Assembly (NCBI GenBank): GCA_028281325.1
Contig: JANQKC010000028.1
Coordinates: 122,506 to 186,505 of the forward strand
Reading direction: 5' to 3'
DNA length: 64,000 nt
Source of the DNA: Alphaproteobacteria bacterium
Lineage (GTDB): Bacteria > Pseudomonadota > Alphaproteobacteria > UBA8366
Positions 33,203 to 41,518 of the stretch are shown here, piece after piece. Every line of letters begins with the position of its first letter. Position 1 is the stretch's first letter. The notes under the pieces are model-generated. The model saw only the letters and a list, made by a program, of their open reading frames with translations. It did not search any database and was not told the DNA's origin. The position numbers and the translations under genes were made by a program.

Positions 33203-33594
33203 TCGTCGTCGATACGTCTGCGCTGATCGCGATCCTAGGCGACGAGCCGGAGCGGCGGGTCTTCAACGAGTGCATCGAGGCGGCGGAGTCCGTCCATGTC
33301 AGCGCGGCGACGCTGCTGGAGACGCGCATGGTGTTATATGCGCGGTCAGGCGACGGCGCGGTCGTGGCGCTCGACGCCTTCATGCTCAAGAGCCGGATGG
33401 ATGTCGTCGAGGTATCGCCCGAGATGGGCGATATCGCCTTCGACGCCTATCGCAGATTCGGCAAGGGAATGGGTCATGCCGCCAATCTGAACTACGGCGA
33501 TTGCTTCGCCTATGCGCTTGCCAAGCACCTGGACGCGCCGTTGTTGTATAAAGGGAAGGACTTCGCACAGACGGACATCGCGTCCGCCGTCTGA
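33199..33594 (+). CDS. vapC: VapC-type PIN-domain ribonuclease toxin
   Basis: A 131-residue PIN-domain endoribonuclease. The acidic residues that bind Mg2+ are visible: Asp5 (MIVVDTSALIAIL), Glu41 (ATLLETRMVL), Asp101 (LNYGDCFAYALAK) and Asp121 or Asp126 near the end (KGKDFAQTD). The family usually cuts tRNA or rRNA loops when the antitoxin is degraded. It is coupled to vapB by the 4-nt overlap. The gene is more GC-rich than the island upstream, so it may not have the same origin. Confidence 0.92.
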   Translation: MIVVDTSALIAILGDEPERRVFNECIEAAESVHVSAATLLETRMVLYARSGDGAVVALDAFMLKSRMDVVEVSPEMGDIAFDAYRRFGKGMGHAANLNYGDCFAYALAKHLDAPLLYKGKDFAQTDIASAV

Positions 33595-33633
33595 TCACTC
33601 CCCACTCCCACCCCACAGGACTCCCCCGCCCCC

Positions 33634-34413
33634 ATGCTCGCCTCTTTCGAAGCCCTGTTCGGGCCGGTGTCGCCGGCGGCGTTGGCGTTGGCGGGGGTGA
33701 CGATGTTGGCGGCGGGGTTTTTGCGGGGGTTTACCGGGTTCGGGGCGTCGATGCTGATCGTCATGGTGTTGAGCGTGTTGTTCGGGCCGTTGGCGGCGGT
33801 GCCGATCGCGAACCTGACCGGGGTGCCGGTGACGCTGCAACTGCTGCCCACGGCGATCCGCGAGAGCGACCGCTCCTTCGTCCTGCCCTTCTTCGTCACC
33901 AGCCTGATCGCCGCGCCGCTCGGTACCCTGCTGCTGGTCACGCTCGACCCGGCGCTGATGAAGATCGGCATTTCGGTCTTCGTGCTCGCCATGCTGGCGC
34001 TGCTGTATCGCGGCTGGGCGCTGTCACAGACGGTCAATCCCGGCGTGCTGGTCGGCTTCGGCCTGGGCGCGGGCTTCGTGCAAGGGGCCGCGGGCGTCGG
34101 CGGGCCGCCCGCCGTGGTGGTCGCGCTGGCCCGGCCCGGCACGCCGCAGAGCCAGCGCGGCAACGTGATCGGCGCGGTCAGCGCGCTGGCGCTCGCCTCG
34201 CTGATCCCGCTTTGGTATCACGGGCTGTTCACCCGCGAGGTGCTGACGATGAGCCTGCTGCTCGTGCCGCTCTACATGGGCTCGGCCTGGCTCGGCGCGC
34301 GCTATTTCGCCGGCAAGGGCGGCAAGCATTACCGCAACGCCGCGATGCTGGCGCTGGCTGTGATCGGCGTGATCACGCTGGGCGTCGCGGTAAGGGATTT
34401 TCTGGCGGGCTAA
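33634..34413 (+). CDS. TauE/SafE-family anion exporter
   Basis: A 259-residue membrane protein with seven to eight hydrophobic segments and the two family repeats: LAAGFLRGFTGFGASMLIVM (first) and GAGFVQGAAGVGGPPAVVVA (second), the GFxxGxxGxGG type. Members export sulfite, sulfoacetate or other small anions after sulfonate or taurine breakdown. It would be a suitable exporter if the ComA-like/TauD-like genes handle sulfonates, but it is some 30 kb away, so this is only a thought. It is a single gene behind vapC (39 nt). Confidence 0.87.
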   Translation: MLASFEALFGPVSPAALALAGVTMLAAGFLRGFTGFGASMLIVMVLSVLFGPLAAVPIANLTGVPVTLQLLPTAIRESDRSFVLPFFVTSLIAAPLGTLLLVTLDPALMKIGISVFVLAMLALLYRGWALSQTVNPGVLVGFGLGAGFVQGAAGVGGPPAVVVALARPGTPQSQRGNVIGAVSALALASLIPLWYHGLFTREVLTMSLLLVPLYMGSAWLGARYFAGKGGKHYRNAAMLALAVIGVITLGVAVRDFLAG

Positions 34414-34490
34414 AGGCCCGGCGCGGCGGGCAAAACGACTAGTCCGAAAGCACAGTTAATCGAAAATAACACCCATAATAACATGGGTGA

Positions 34491-34736
34491 ATGTCGATCT
34501 ATACTTCGATAGCTATTGCCGCATTTGGAATAGCCATCATCTACTATTGCTACGGCTTCAAAAAAGCGACGGGATTACTGTTGCTTATTATTGGGCTGTG
34601 CGCGGCGAACCTCTGGTTCGAGACGCTGTGGCCGGACCACGGCCAGGTGATCTTCCTGGTCAGCCTGCTGCCGATCGCCGCCGTGCTCTACGTCACCCGG
34701 TCGCGGCCGGGACAAGGCCCCGCCTCCCGCTCCTGA
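34491..34736 (+). CDS. small hypothetical membrane protein
   Basis: An 81-residue protein with three hydrophobic segments: IYTSIAIAAFGIAIIYYCYG, TGLLLLIIGLCAANLWF and VIFLVSLLPIAAVLYVT, and a short basic tail. The regular membrane pattern supports coding, especially in the AT-richer first half. No family recognised; the ribosome site is weak (GGGTGA directly before ATG). Its 3' half (34575-34736) overlaps antisense the extended C-terminus of HyuB, so one of the two frames is not used there. Confidence 0.55.
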   Translation: MSIYTSIAIAAFGIAIIYYCYGFKKATGLLLLIIGLCAANLWFETLWPDHGQVIFLVSLLPIAAVLYVTRSRPGQGPASRS

Positions 34737-36401
34737 TGCCGGGATCGCCCGCGCGGGTTGTTCCGCCGCGTCGCGCGCCCCGCCGACCAAGCCCTGCACC
34801 ACGTCCTTTTCCGCCGCCGCGCCGTCGCGCTCGGCCGGATCGCCGTAGCCGCCGCCGCCCGGCGTGCGCAGCGTCACGATCGTGCCCGGGTCGATCACGT
34901 ATTGCCGTTTCGGGTCGACCGCCTCGCCGTCAATCAAGACCTCGCCGGTGGCCCCGTCCGCGCCGCCGACGATGCCGGGCGCGGGTTCCTTGGTGCGCTC
35001 GGCGAGGAAGCTGACGGCGGTCGGCGTTTTCGACAGGTTCTCAATCACGACCTCTTGCCCCAAACCGCCGCGATGCCGCCCCGCGCCGCCGGAATCCGGC
35101 CGGAAGACGCGGCGGTGGATGCGCATCGGCGCCAGTTGCTCGATCACCTCGGTCGGGGTCGACGAGATATTGCTCGGCCAGCTCAGGCAATGTTCGCCAT
35201 CCTTGAGGTTGGTCGCGCCCATGCCGCCGTTGAAGAAGAACAGACTGGCGAAGGAGCGCCCGTCCTCGCGCACGCCCGACTGGGTGATCGACCAGAGCGG
35301 GCTGCCGGTGCCTGCGGTCACCCGTTCCGGCACGACCTGGGCCAGCGCGCCGTAGACCAGCGTCGGCACGAAATGCCCGGTCAGCGCCCGCGAGCCGCCC
35401 GAGGCGGGCCAGCGCGGGTTGATGATCGACCCGTCGGGCACGTCCACCTTAATCGGCGCGATCGCCCCGTCGTTGTTCGGCAGGTCGGGCGCCGCGGCGC
35501 ATTTCACCGCATAGGCGGTCATCGCATAGGTGTAACAATAGGCGCAGTTGATCGCCCGGTCGACCTGCGGCGAGGAGCCTTCGTAGTCCGCATGCACCTC
35601 GTCACCGTCGATGGTGAGTTTCACCTTCAGTTCGAGCGGCACGCCGAGGCCGTCGGTCTTGACCTGGTTGCTGTAGGTGCCGTCGGGCAGGTCGCGGATC
35701 GCCGCGCGCATCGCCTGTTCCGTCCGCGCCTGGATTTCCGTCGCCAGGTCGGCGAGGTCGAAGATCTTGTATTCCCGCATCAGGGTGCCGACGCGGTCCT
35801 CCATCAGCTCCAGCGCGGTGATCTGCGCCCACAGGTCGCCGACCACCTCATCCGGCGCGCGAACATTCTTGCGCAAGATGTTGAAAAAGCCCTCGTCCGG
35901 CTCGCCGGCGCGGATGATCTTCATGATCGGGATCTGCAGCCCTTCCTCGAACACCTCGCGCGGTTCGGGCGAGCGGATCTTGCCGCCGATATCCGGCGCA
36001 TGCGCCGTGCTGCCCGCGAAACCGACCAGCTTGCCGTCGACGAACAGCGGCTTGCCGACGCTGATGTCCGGCAGATGACCGGTGCCCTGCCAGATGTCGT
36101 TGGTGGCGAGGATGTCGCCCGGCTCCAGTTTGTCCGCCGGGATTTCGTTGAGGAAATGCTGGATCGTGCGCGGCAGGGTGCCGATGAAGGACGGAATGCT
36201 GTCGGTCGCCTGCACCAGCGAGCGGCCGGACGCGTCGGTGATGACGCAGGAGAAGTCATGGCTTTCCCGCACCACGGTCGAGAAGGACGTGCGCACCAAG
36301 GCAGCCGCCGCCTCGTCGACGATGGAGATCAGCCGCGTCCACAGGACCTCCAGCGTGATCGGATCGAATTTTCCGGTGTTGGTCGATGAACGGTCAGTCA
36401 T
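34575..36401 (-). CDS. hyuB: HyuB: hydantoinase/oxoprolinase subunit B, unusual C-terminal extension
   Basis: A 608-residue subunit B of ATP-dependent N-methylhydantoinase / 5-oxoprolinase type enzymes (also acetone carboxylase relatives). Family blocks: FDPITLEVLWTRLISIVDEA, DFSCVITDASGRSLVQ, ILATNDIWQGTGHLPDI, AHAPDIGGK, SGGSRALTGHF, GGAGRHRGGLGQ and GTIVTLRTPGGGGYGDPAER. The family normally ends soon after that last motif; here about 65 low-complexity residues (Arg, Gly, Pro, Gln) follow, antisense to the membrane ORF at 34491-34736. This suggests loss of the original stop or a frameshift near 34780. It is downstream of HyuA on the same strand, with REP-like repeats between them. Confidence 0.88.
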   Translation of the reverse strand: MTDRSSTNTGKFDPITLEVLWTRLISIVDEAAAALVRTSFSTVVRESHDFSCVITDASGRSLVQATDSIPSFIGTLPRTIQHFLNEIPADKLEPGDILATNDIWQGTGHLPDISVGKPLFVDGKLVGFAGSTAHAPDIGGKIRSPEPREVFEEGLQIPIMKIIRAGEPDEGFFNILRKNVRAPDEVVGDLWAQITALELMEDRVGTLMREYKIFDLADLATEIQARTEQAMRAAIRDLPDGTYSNQVKTDGLGVPLELKVKLTIDGDEVHADYEGSSPQVDRAINCAYCYTYAMTAYAVKCAAAPDLPNNDGAIAPIKVDVPDGSIINPRWPASGGSRALTGHFVPTLVYGALAQVVPERVTAGTGSPLWSITQSGVREDGRSFASLFFFNGGMGATNLKDGEHCLSWPSNISSTPTEVIEQLAPMRIHRRVFRPDSGGAGRHRGGLGQEVVIENLSKTPTAVSFLAERTKEPAPGIVGGADGATGEVLIDGEAVDPKRQYVIDPGTIVTLRTPGGGGYGDPAERDGAAAEKDVVQGLVGGARDAAEQPARAIPASGAGGGALSRPRPGDVEHGGDRQQADQEDHLAVVRPQRLEPEVRRAQPNNKQQ

Positions 36402-36445
36402 TGGTTTGTCCCGTCTTTCTGCCCGATATGGTCGTAGGGTTGCTA

Positions 36446-36636
36446 TCCTTCGACAAGCTCAGGACGAGGGATGTGTTTACTGCTTTCATCGCCACCAACA
36501 CCTCATGCTGAGCCTGTCGAAGCATGAAGCGGCGCGGGCGCCAATCCGCCAAGGTCAAAATCCATCGTCATTCCCGCGCACGCGGGAATCCAGCTACGGT
36601 CGATGCACATGGATTCCCGCTTTCGCGGGAATGACA
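36446..36636. repeat. REP-like palindromic repeats, array 1 (between hyuA and hyuB)
   Basis: Two repeat families lie here. Family 1: CCTTCGACAAGCTCAGG with following GAGG (36446-36469), and its inverse CTGAGCCTGTCGAAGCATGA (36509-36528). Family 2: TCATTCCCGCG-cacg-CGGGAATCCA (36568-36592) and inverse ATTCCCGC-tttc-GCGGGAATGA (36613-36634). Each can fold into a stem. The same two families occur at 44636-44860 and 63616-63924. They separate two genes that would normally form one operon, and may act as mRNA stabilisers, terminators or mobile-element landing sites. Confidence 0.9.
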
Positions 36637-36663
36637 CGATAGGAGATATCGGATTATTGCTGA

Positions 36664-38751
36664 TCATTCCGACGCCTCCAACAAGTCGACGATGATATTC
36701 CCGCCCTCGTCCACGCGGATGGTCGAATTCGGGCCGACGACCAGCGTCGATTCGCTTTCCTCGACGATGGCCGGGCCGCTCAGCCCCTCGCCCGCGGGCA
36801 GGGCCGCGCGGTCGTAGACCGGCGTCTCGACATAGTCGCCGTTCTCCGGGAAATACACCTTCCGCGTCGCCTTCGGCTCCGCCGCGCCGCCACCGCCCGC
36901 CTGGAAGGTCAGGCCCGGCCCGGGCACCTGGGCGCGGACCGAGACGCGGATGTTGATGATCTCCGCCGTCACGTCCGGCGGCAGCCGCGAGAAGGAACGC
37001 TTGTAGGCTTCCTCGAACGCGCCCAACAGGGCGGATTCGGACGCCGCGTCATACGGTCCCGGCGGCAGGGGCACGACCAGTTCGAAGCCCTGGCCGACAT
37101 AGCGCATGTCGGCCAGCCGTGTGATTTCGGCCGTCGATGCATCCAACCCGGTTTCCGTGACAACGCCGGCCGATTCTTCCTCGAGCGCGGCGAATTTCTC
37201 CTCCAACGCGGGCCAGTCCATCGCGTCCAGCCGCGACGCGACCGTGGTGACCCGGTCGACGCGGGCGGGCGCGATCAGCAGCCCCAGCGCCGAGGCGACA
37301 CCCGCCGCGACCGGGCACATGATGCGCTTCAGCCCCAACTTGCGCGCGACATAGAAGGCATGCACCGGCCCCGCGCCGCCGGTCGCCAACAGGGTGAAGT
37401 CGCGCGGGTCCTTGCCCTGTTCGGCGATATGCACCCGCGCGGCGCTCGCCATGTTCTCGTTCACCACGTCATGGATGCCCCAGGCGACGTCCGTCGCGCT
37501 CAGCCCGAGGTCGTCGGCCAGCGCCTGCGCCGCCGACTGCGCAGCGTCCAGGTCGATCTGCATGCTGCCGCCGGCGAAATAGTCGGCGTTGAGGTATCCC
37601 AGCAGCAGGTCCGCGTCGGTCACCGTCACGTCGGTGCCGCCTTGCCCGTAACAGGCCGGCCCCGGCTGCGAGCCCGAGCTTTCCGGCCCGACCTTCAGCA
37701 GGCCCAGCGCGTCCACATGCGCGATGCTGCCGCCGCCCGCGCCGATCTCGATCAGCTCGATGGTCGAGATGTTGACCGGCAGGCCACTGCCCTCGATGAA
37801 GCGTTTCTCGCGCGCCGCCTCGAAGCTGTAGGTGACATGCGGCTCGCCGTCCTCGACCAGCGCCAATTTGGCCGTGGTGCCGCCCATGTCGAAGGCGAGG
37901 ATATTGGCCTCGCCCGCCAAGCCCCCGAAATACGCGCCGACCAGCGCGCCCGCCGCCGGCCCCGATTCCAGAAGCTGCACCGGCGTGCGCTTCGCCTCGT
38001 CCACATGCGTCAGGCCGCCGTTCGACAGCATCATGAAGAAGGGCGCTTCGACCCCGAGCCCGCCGATCTCCGTCGCCAGCCGGTCGATATAGCCCTCGGC
38101 CAACGGCTTGAAATAGGCATTGATCACGGTCGTCGACGTACGTTCGTATTCCCGAATTTCCGGCGCAACCTCATGCGAGGCGGAGAGAGAGATATCCGGG
38201 AATTTCGCCTGGATCGCCGCGACCGCCGCCCTCTCGTGCGCCGGGTTCGCGTAGGCATGCAGGAAAACCACCGCCAGGGATTCGACGCCGTCCTCAGCCA
38301 GGGCCCCAACGGATTCCAGCAGTTTGGCTTCGTCCAGCGGCTTGAGCGCCATGCCGTTAGGGTCCATCCGTTCCGGCGCTTCCAGGCGCAGGTTGCGCGG
38401 GGCCAGCGGCGTCGGCTTGGCGATATGAACGTCATACAGCTCGTATTTGCGCTCGCGCCCGATCTCCAGCGCGTCGCGGAAGCCTTCGGTCGTGATCAAC
38501 CCGGTCACCGCGCCCTTGCGCTCGATCAGCGCGTTGGTGAACAGCGTGGTGGCGTGGACCGTGCGGTAGATCTCCGTGGGCGGGACGACGCCGTTCAGCG
38601 CGTTGTGAACGCCGGTGATGACCCCGCGCGCGGGATCGTCATGCGTGGTCAGCTCCTTCGCCTTATGAACCGCCCCGGTCGATTGGTCGAAAATGATGAT
38701 GTCGGTGAACGTGCCGCCGATATCGATCCCAAGCGCGTGCGTGCCTGCCAC
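36664..38751 (-). CDS. hyuA: HyuA: hydantoinase/oxoprolinase subunit A
   Basis: A 695-residue ATP-dependent amidohydrolase subunit A with the actin/hexokinase-like fold. Seen: ALGIDIGGTFTDIIIFD (phosphate loop), FTNALIERKGAVTGLITTEG, NGGLTHVDEAKRTPVQLLES-type segment with GPAAGALVG, ILAFDMGGTTAKLALV (second phosphate site), GAGGGSIAHVD and the C-terminal GPAIVEESESTLVV. I place the start at GTG 38751, 11 residues before the GGTFTD block and behind AGAGGA; the ATG at 38811 would add an unconserved leader. It would cleave a cyclic amide with ATP together with HyuB. Confidence 0.9.
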   Translation of the reverse strand: MAGTHALGIDIGGTFTDIIIFDQSTGAVHKAKELTTHDDPARGVITGVHNALNGVVPPTEIYRTVHATTLFTNALIERKGAVTGLITTEGFRDALEIGRERKYELYDVHIAKPTPLAPRNLRLEAPERMDPNGMALKPLDEAKLLESVGALAEDGVESLAVVFLHAYANPAHERAAVAAIQAKFPDISLSASHEVAPEIREYERTSTTVINAYFKPLAEGYIDRLATEIGGLGVEAPFFMMLSNGGLTHVDEAKRTPVQLLESGPAAGALVGAYFGGLAGEANILAFDMGGTTAKLALVEDGEPHVTYSFEAAREKRFIEGSGLPVNISTIELIEIGAGGGSIAHVDALGLLKVGPESSGSQPGPACYGQGGTDVTVTDADLLLGYLNADYFAGGSMQIDLDAAQSAAQALADDLGLSATDVAWGIHDVVNENMASAARVHIAEQGKDPRDFTLLATGGAGPVHAFYVARKLGLKRIMCPVAAGVASALGLLIAPARVDRVTTVASRLDAMDWPALEEKFAALEEESAGVVTETGLDASTAEITRLADMRYVGQGFELVVPLPPGPYDAASESALLGAFEEAYKRSFSRLPPDVTAEIINIRVSVRAQVPGPGLTFQAGGGGAAEPKATRKVYFPENGDYVETPVYDRAALPAGEGLSGPAIVEESESTLVVGPNSTIRVDEGGNIIVDLLEASE

Positions 38752-39015
38752 GAGCCGATGTCCTCTCGATTGCGATGATGTGGTCTGTAACGATGACGTG
38801 GCGCATATCATATGAATTTGCGCCCTGTCGGCAAGCTCGCCCCCTCCTTTGCGCCGCTTTCACACGACCCGGTTGAGTTGGTCCATGCCCGCCGCCTATG
38901 GGACGTGGTTTCAGGCAGCGCCCTCCGGCGAGACGACGCCCCAGGGGCGCTCTTGCCCGGTATTGTCGCCCGCGTGCTATACAGCGCTGAATCATTCTTC
39001 CAGGAGTTCCATCCC

Positions 39016-40437
39016 ATGTATATCGACGGCCAGTGGGCCAAGACGAAAGGCACGTTCGAGGTTCTCAACCCCGCGACCGGCGAGAAGATCGCCGACGTGC
39101 CCGACGGCGGCCGGGACGACGCCGCCGCGGCCATCGCCGCCGCCGACCGCGCCTTCCCGGCCTGGTCGAACCAGACCGCCTACCAACGCTCGGCCTATCT
39201 CTACCGCGCCTACCAGATCATGATGGAGCGCAAGGAAGACCTCGCCCGCACGATGACCGAGGAACAGGGCAAGCCGTTGCGCGCCGCCCGGAACGAGGTG
39301 CAATACGGTGCCGATTTCCTGCTGTGGTACGCGGAAGAAGCCAAGCGCGTCTATGGCGAGACGATCCCCGCCCCGCGCGGCGATCAACGCTTCATGGTGC
39401 TGCACCAACCGGTCGGCGTGGTCGCCGCCGTTACGCCTTGGAACTATCCGGTCTCGATGATCACGCGAAAGGTCGCGCCCGCCCTCGCCGCCGGCTGCAC
39501 CATCGTGCTGAAACCGGCCGAGACGACGCCGCTCTGCGCCATTGAGATCTTCAAGATTCTCGCCGAGGCCGAAATCCCGGCGGGCGTCGCCAATCTGGTG
39601 ACCGCCGCCGATCCGAAGCCGATCGGCGACGAATTCGTGACCAACCCGGCGGTGCGCAAGATCACCTTCACCGGCTCGACCGGCGTCGGCAAGATGCTGG
39701 CGCAGGGCGCGGCCGAACAGATGAAGCGGATTTCACTGGAACTCGGCGGGCACGCGCCCTTTTTGGTGTTCGACGACGCCAACCCGCAATACGCCGCCAA
39801 GGGCGCGTCGCTGGTGAAATTCCTCAACACCGGCCAGGCCTGCATCAGCCCGAACCGCATCTTCGTCCACAAGAGCATCGTCGAGCCGTTCACCGAGGAA
39901 TTCGTCTCGCGCGTCACCCGCCTGCGCGGCGGCAACGGCATGGAGGACGGCGTCAGCATCGGCCCACTTGTCAACCAGGCCGCCGTCGACAAGGTCGAAC
40001 GGCAGGTGAACGACGCGGTCGAGAAGGGTGCTGTGGTCGGCTGCGGCGGCCATCGACTGATCGATGACGGATTAGATAAGGGCCATTTCTTCGCCCCCAC
40101 GGTACTGACCGGCGTCACGCCCGAGATGCGCATCTACCGCGAGGAAACCTTCGGACCGGTCGCCCCGATCATCGCCTTCGACGACGACGAGGAAGCGATC
40201 ACCATGGCCAACGACACGCATTACGGCCTCGCCGCTTATGTCTACACGCAGAACATCTCTCGCGCGCACCGCATGTTCGAACGCCTGCGCTTCGGCATCG
40301 TCGGGATCAACGACATCAACCCGACCGCCGCCGCCGCGCCGTTCGGCGGCATGAAGGAAAGCGGGTTGGGCCGCGAGGGCGGACGCGAAGGCATCGCCGA
40401 ATACCTGGAAACGAAACTCGGCGGCTTTTCAGTGTAA
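39016..40437 (+). CDS. NAD(P)+ aldehyde dehydrogenase (succinate-semialdehyde type)
   Basis: A 473-residue aldehyde dehydrogenase. It has the NAD-binding PWNYPVSMITRKVAPALAAG, the catalytic Glu in LELGGHAPFLVF and catalytic Cys in NTGQACISPNR (about residue 280), and the C-terminal EETFGPVAPII and PFGGMKESGLGREGG. It is closest in pattern to GabD-like succinate-semialdehyde dehydrogenases, but specificity cannot be read. ATG 39016 has CAGGAG 10 nt upstream; the frame upstream to 38812 lacks family sequence. It is divergent from hyuA. Confidence 0.92.
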   Translation: MYIDGQWAKTKGTFEVLNPATGEKIADVPDGGRDDAAAAIAAADRAFPAWSNQTAYQRSAYLYRAYQIMMERKEDLARTMTEEQGKPLRAARNEVQYGADFLLWYAEEAKRVYGETIPAPRGDQRFMVLHQPVGVVAAVTPWNYPVSMITRKVAPALAAGCTIVLKPAETTPLCAIEIFKILAEAEIPAGVANLVTAADPKPIGDEFVTNPAVRKITFTGSTGVGKMLAQGAAEQMKRISLELGGHAPFLVFDDANPQYAAKGASLVKFLNTGQACISPNRIFVHKSIVEPFTEEFVSRVTRLRGGNGMEDGVSIGPLVNQAAVDKVERQVNDAVEKGAVVGCGGHRLIDDGLDKGHFFAPTVLTGVTPEMRIYREETFGPVAPIIAFDDDEEAITMANDTHYGLAAYVYTQNISRAHRMFERLRFGIVGINDINPTAAAAPFGGMKESGLGREGGREGIAEYLETKLGGFSV

Positions 40438-40487
40438 CGCGCCATCCGGTGTAGACTACCCCTGTAATCCAAAAACAGGGGGCAACC

Positions 40488-41468
40488 ATGCGGCAACGCG
40501 ATTTCGGCAAGACCGGGCTCAAGGTCTCGGAAATGATCTTCGGCAGCGGCAATGTGGGCGGCCTGCTGATCCGGCAGGACGACGACACCAAGCGGAAGGC
40601 GATCCGCACCGCGCTGGACGCGGGCGTCAACTGGATCGACACGGCCGTCAGCTACGGCCCCGAGATTTCGGAACAATCCCTCGGCTGGCTGTTGGAGGAA
40701 GTCGACGACAAACTCTTCGTTTCCACCAAATTCCGCATCGATCTCGACAGCCCCGACGACATCGCGACCCAGATCGAGAACAGCCTGCAAGGCAGCCTAG
40801 AACGGCTGCGCCGCGACAGCGTCGACCTGCTGCAACTGCACAACCATATCGGCCCCGAAGCGGGCGGCCGCGTGATCACGGTGGAGCATGTCCTGGGGCC
40901 GAACGGCGTCGCCGACGGTTTGGACCGCCTGAAGGACAAGGGATTGATCCGCTTCGCCGGGATCACCGCCTTGAACGACGCGGACTCCGTGCGCGACGTG
41001 ATCGAAAGCGGCCGGATCGATTCCGCTCAGGTCTATTACAACATCCTCAATCCCAGCGCCGGCCAGGCGATGCCGGACGGCTGGAAGGGCCACGACCTGG
41101 GCAACATGATCGCACGCTGCAAGGCGAACGGCGTCGCGGTGATGGCGATCCGGGTGCTTGCCGCCGGCGTGCTGGCGACCACGGAACGACACGGCCGCGA
41201 AGGCATGATCACGAAAGACACAGACCTGGCGAACGAGGAACGGTGCGCCAAGGCGATCCATGACGCCCTGGGCCCCGAATACGGGACGCCGGCGCAGACC
41301 GCGCTGCGCTTCGCGATCAGCAATCCCGACATCTCCGGCGCCATCGTCGGCATGGCCGAACCGTCCCATCTGGACGAGGCGCTCGCCGCCATCGCCCTCG
41401 GTCCGTTGCCCCGGGAGGCGCTGGATCGAATTCAGACGGTCTACGCCACGAACTTCGCCGCATCGTAA
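40488..41468 (+). CDS. aldo/keto reductase family protein
   Basis: A 326-residue NADPH-dependent reductase or dehydrogenase with the aldo/keto barrel. The tetrad can be placed: Asp and Tyr in NWIDTAVSYG, Lys in FVSTKFR, His in LLQLHNHIG; the cofactor end is seen as NPDISGAIVGMAEPSHLDEA. It is of the voltage-gated K-channel-beta / YajO-like subgroup by overall pattern. It lies 50 nt after the aldehyde dehydrogenase, so the two may handle one alcohol-aldehyde-acid route. Substrate unknown. Confidence 0.9.
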   Translation: MRQRDFGKTGLKVSEMIFGSGNVGGLLIRQDDDTKRKAIRTALDAGVNWIDTAVSYGPEISEQSLGWLLEEVDDKLFVSTKFRIDLDSPDDIATQIENSLQGSLERLRRDSVDLLQLHNHIGPEAGGRVITVEHVLGPNGVADGLDRLKDKGLIRFAGITALNDADSVRDVIESGRIDSAQVYYNILNPSAGQAMPDGWKGHDLGNMIARCKANGVAVMAIRVLAAGVLATTERHGREGMITKDTDLANEERCAKAIHDALGPEYGTPAQTALRFAISNPDISGAIVGMAEPSHLDEALAAIALGPLPREALDRIQTVYATNFAAS

Positions 41469-41518
41469 ACCCGCAATCATGGCGTGCATAAAATTCAGGG
41501 GTTAGCGGCGCAGGCTCG

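Noticed and set aside
32948..33594. vapBC as part of the low-GC immunity island
   Set aside because: It has its own promoter and a GC-rich composition like the chromosome; it is only adjacent.
38752..39015. Upstream extension of the aldehyde dehydrogenase to 38812
   Set aside because: The added 68 residues lack family similarity, and ATG 39016 has a proper ribosome site.
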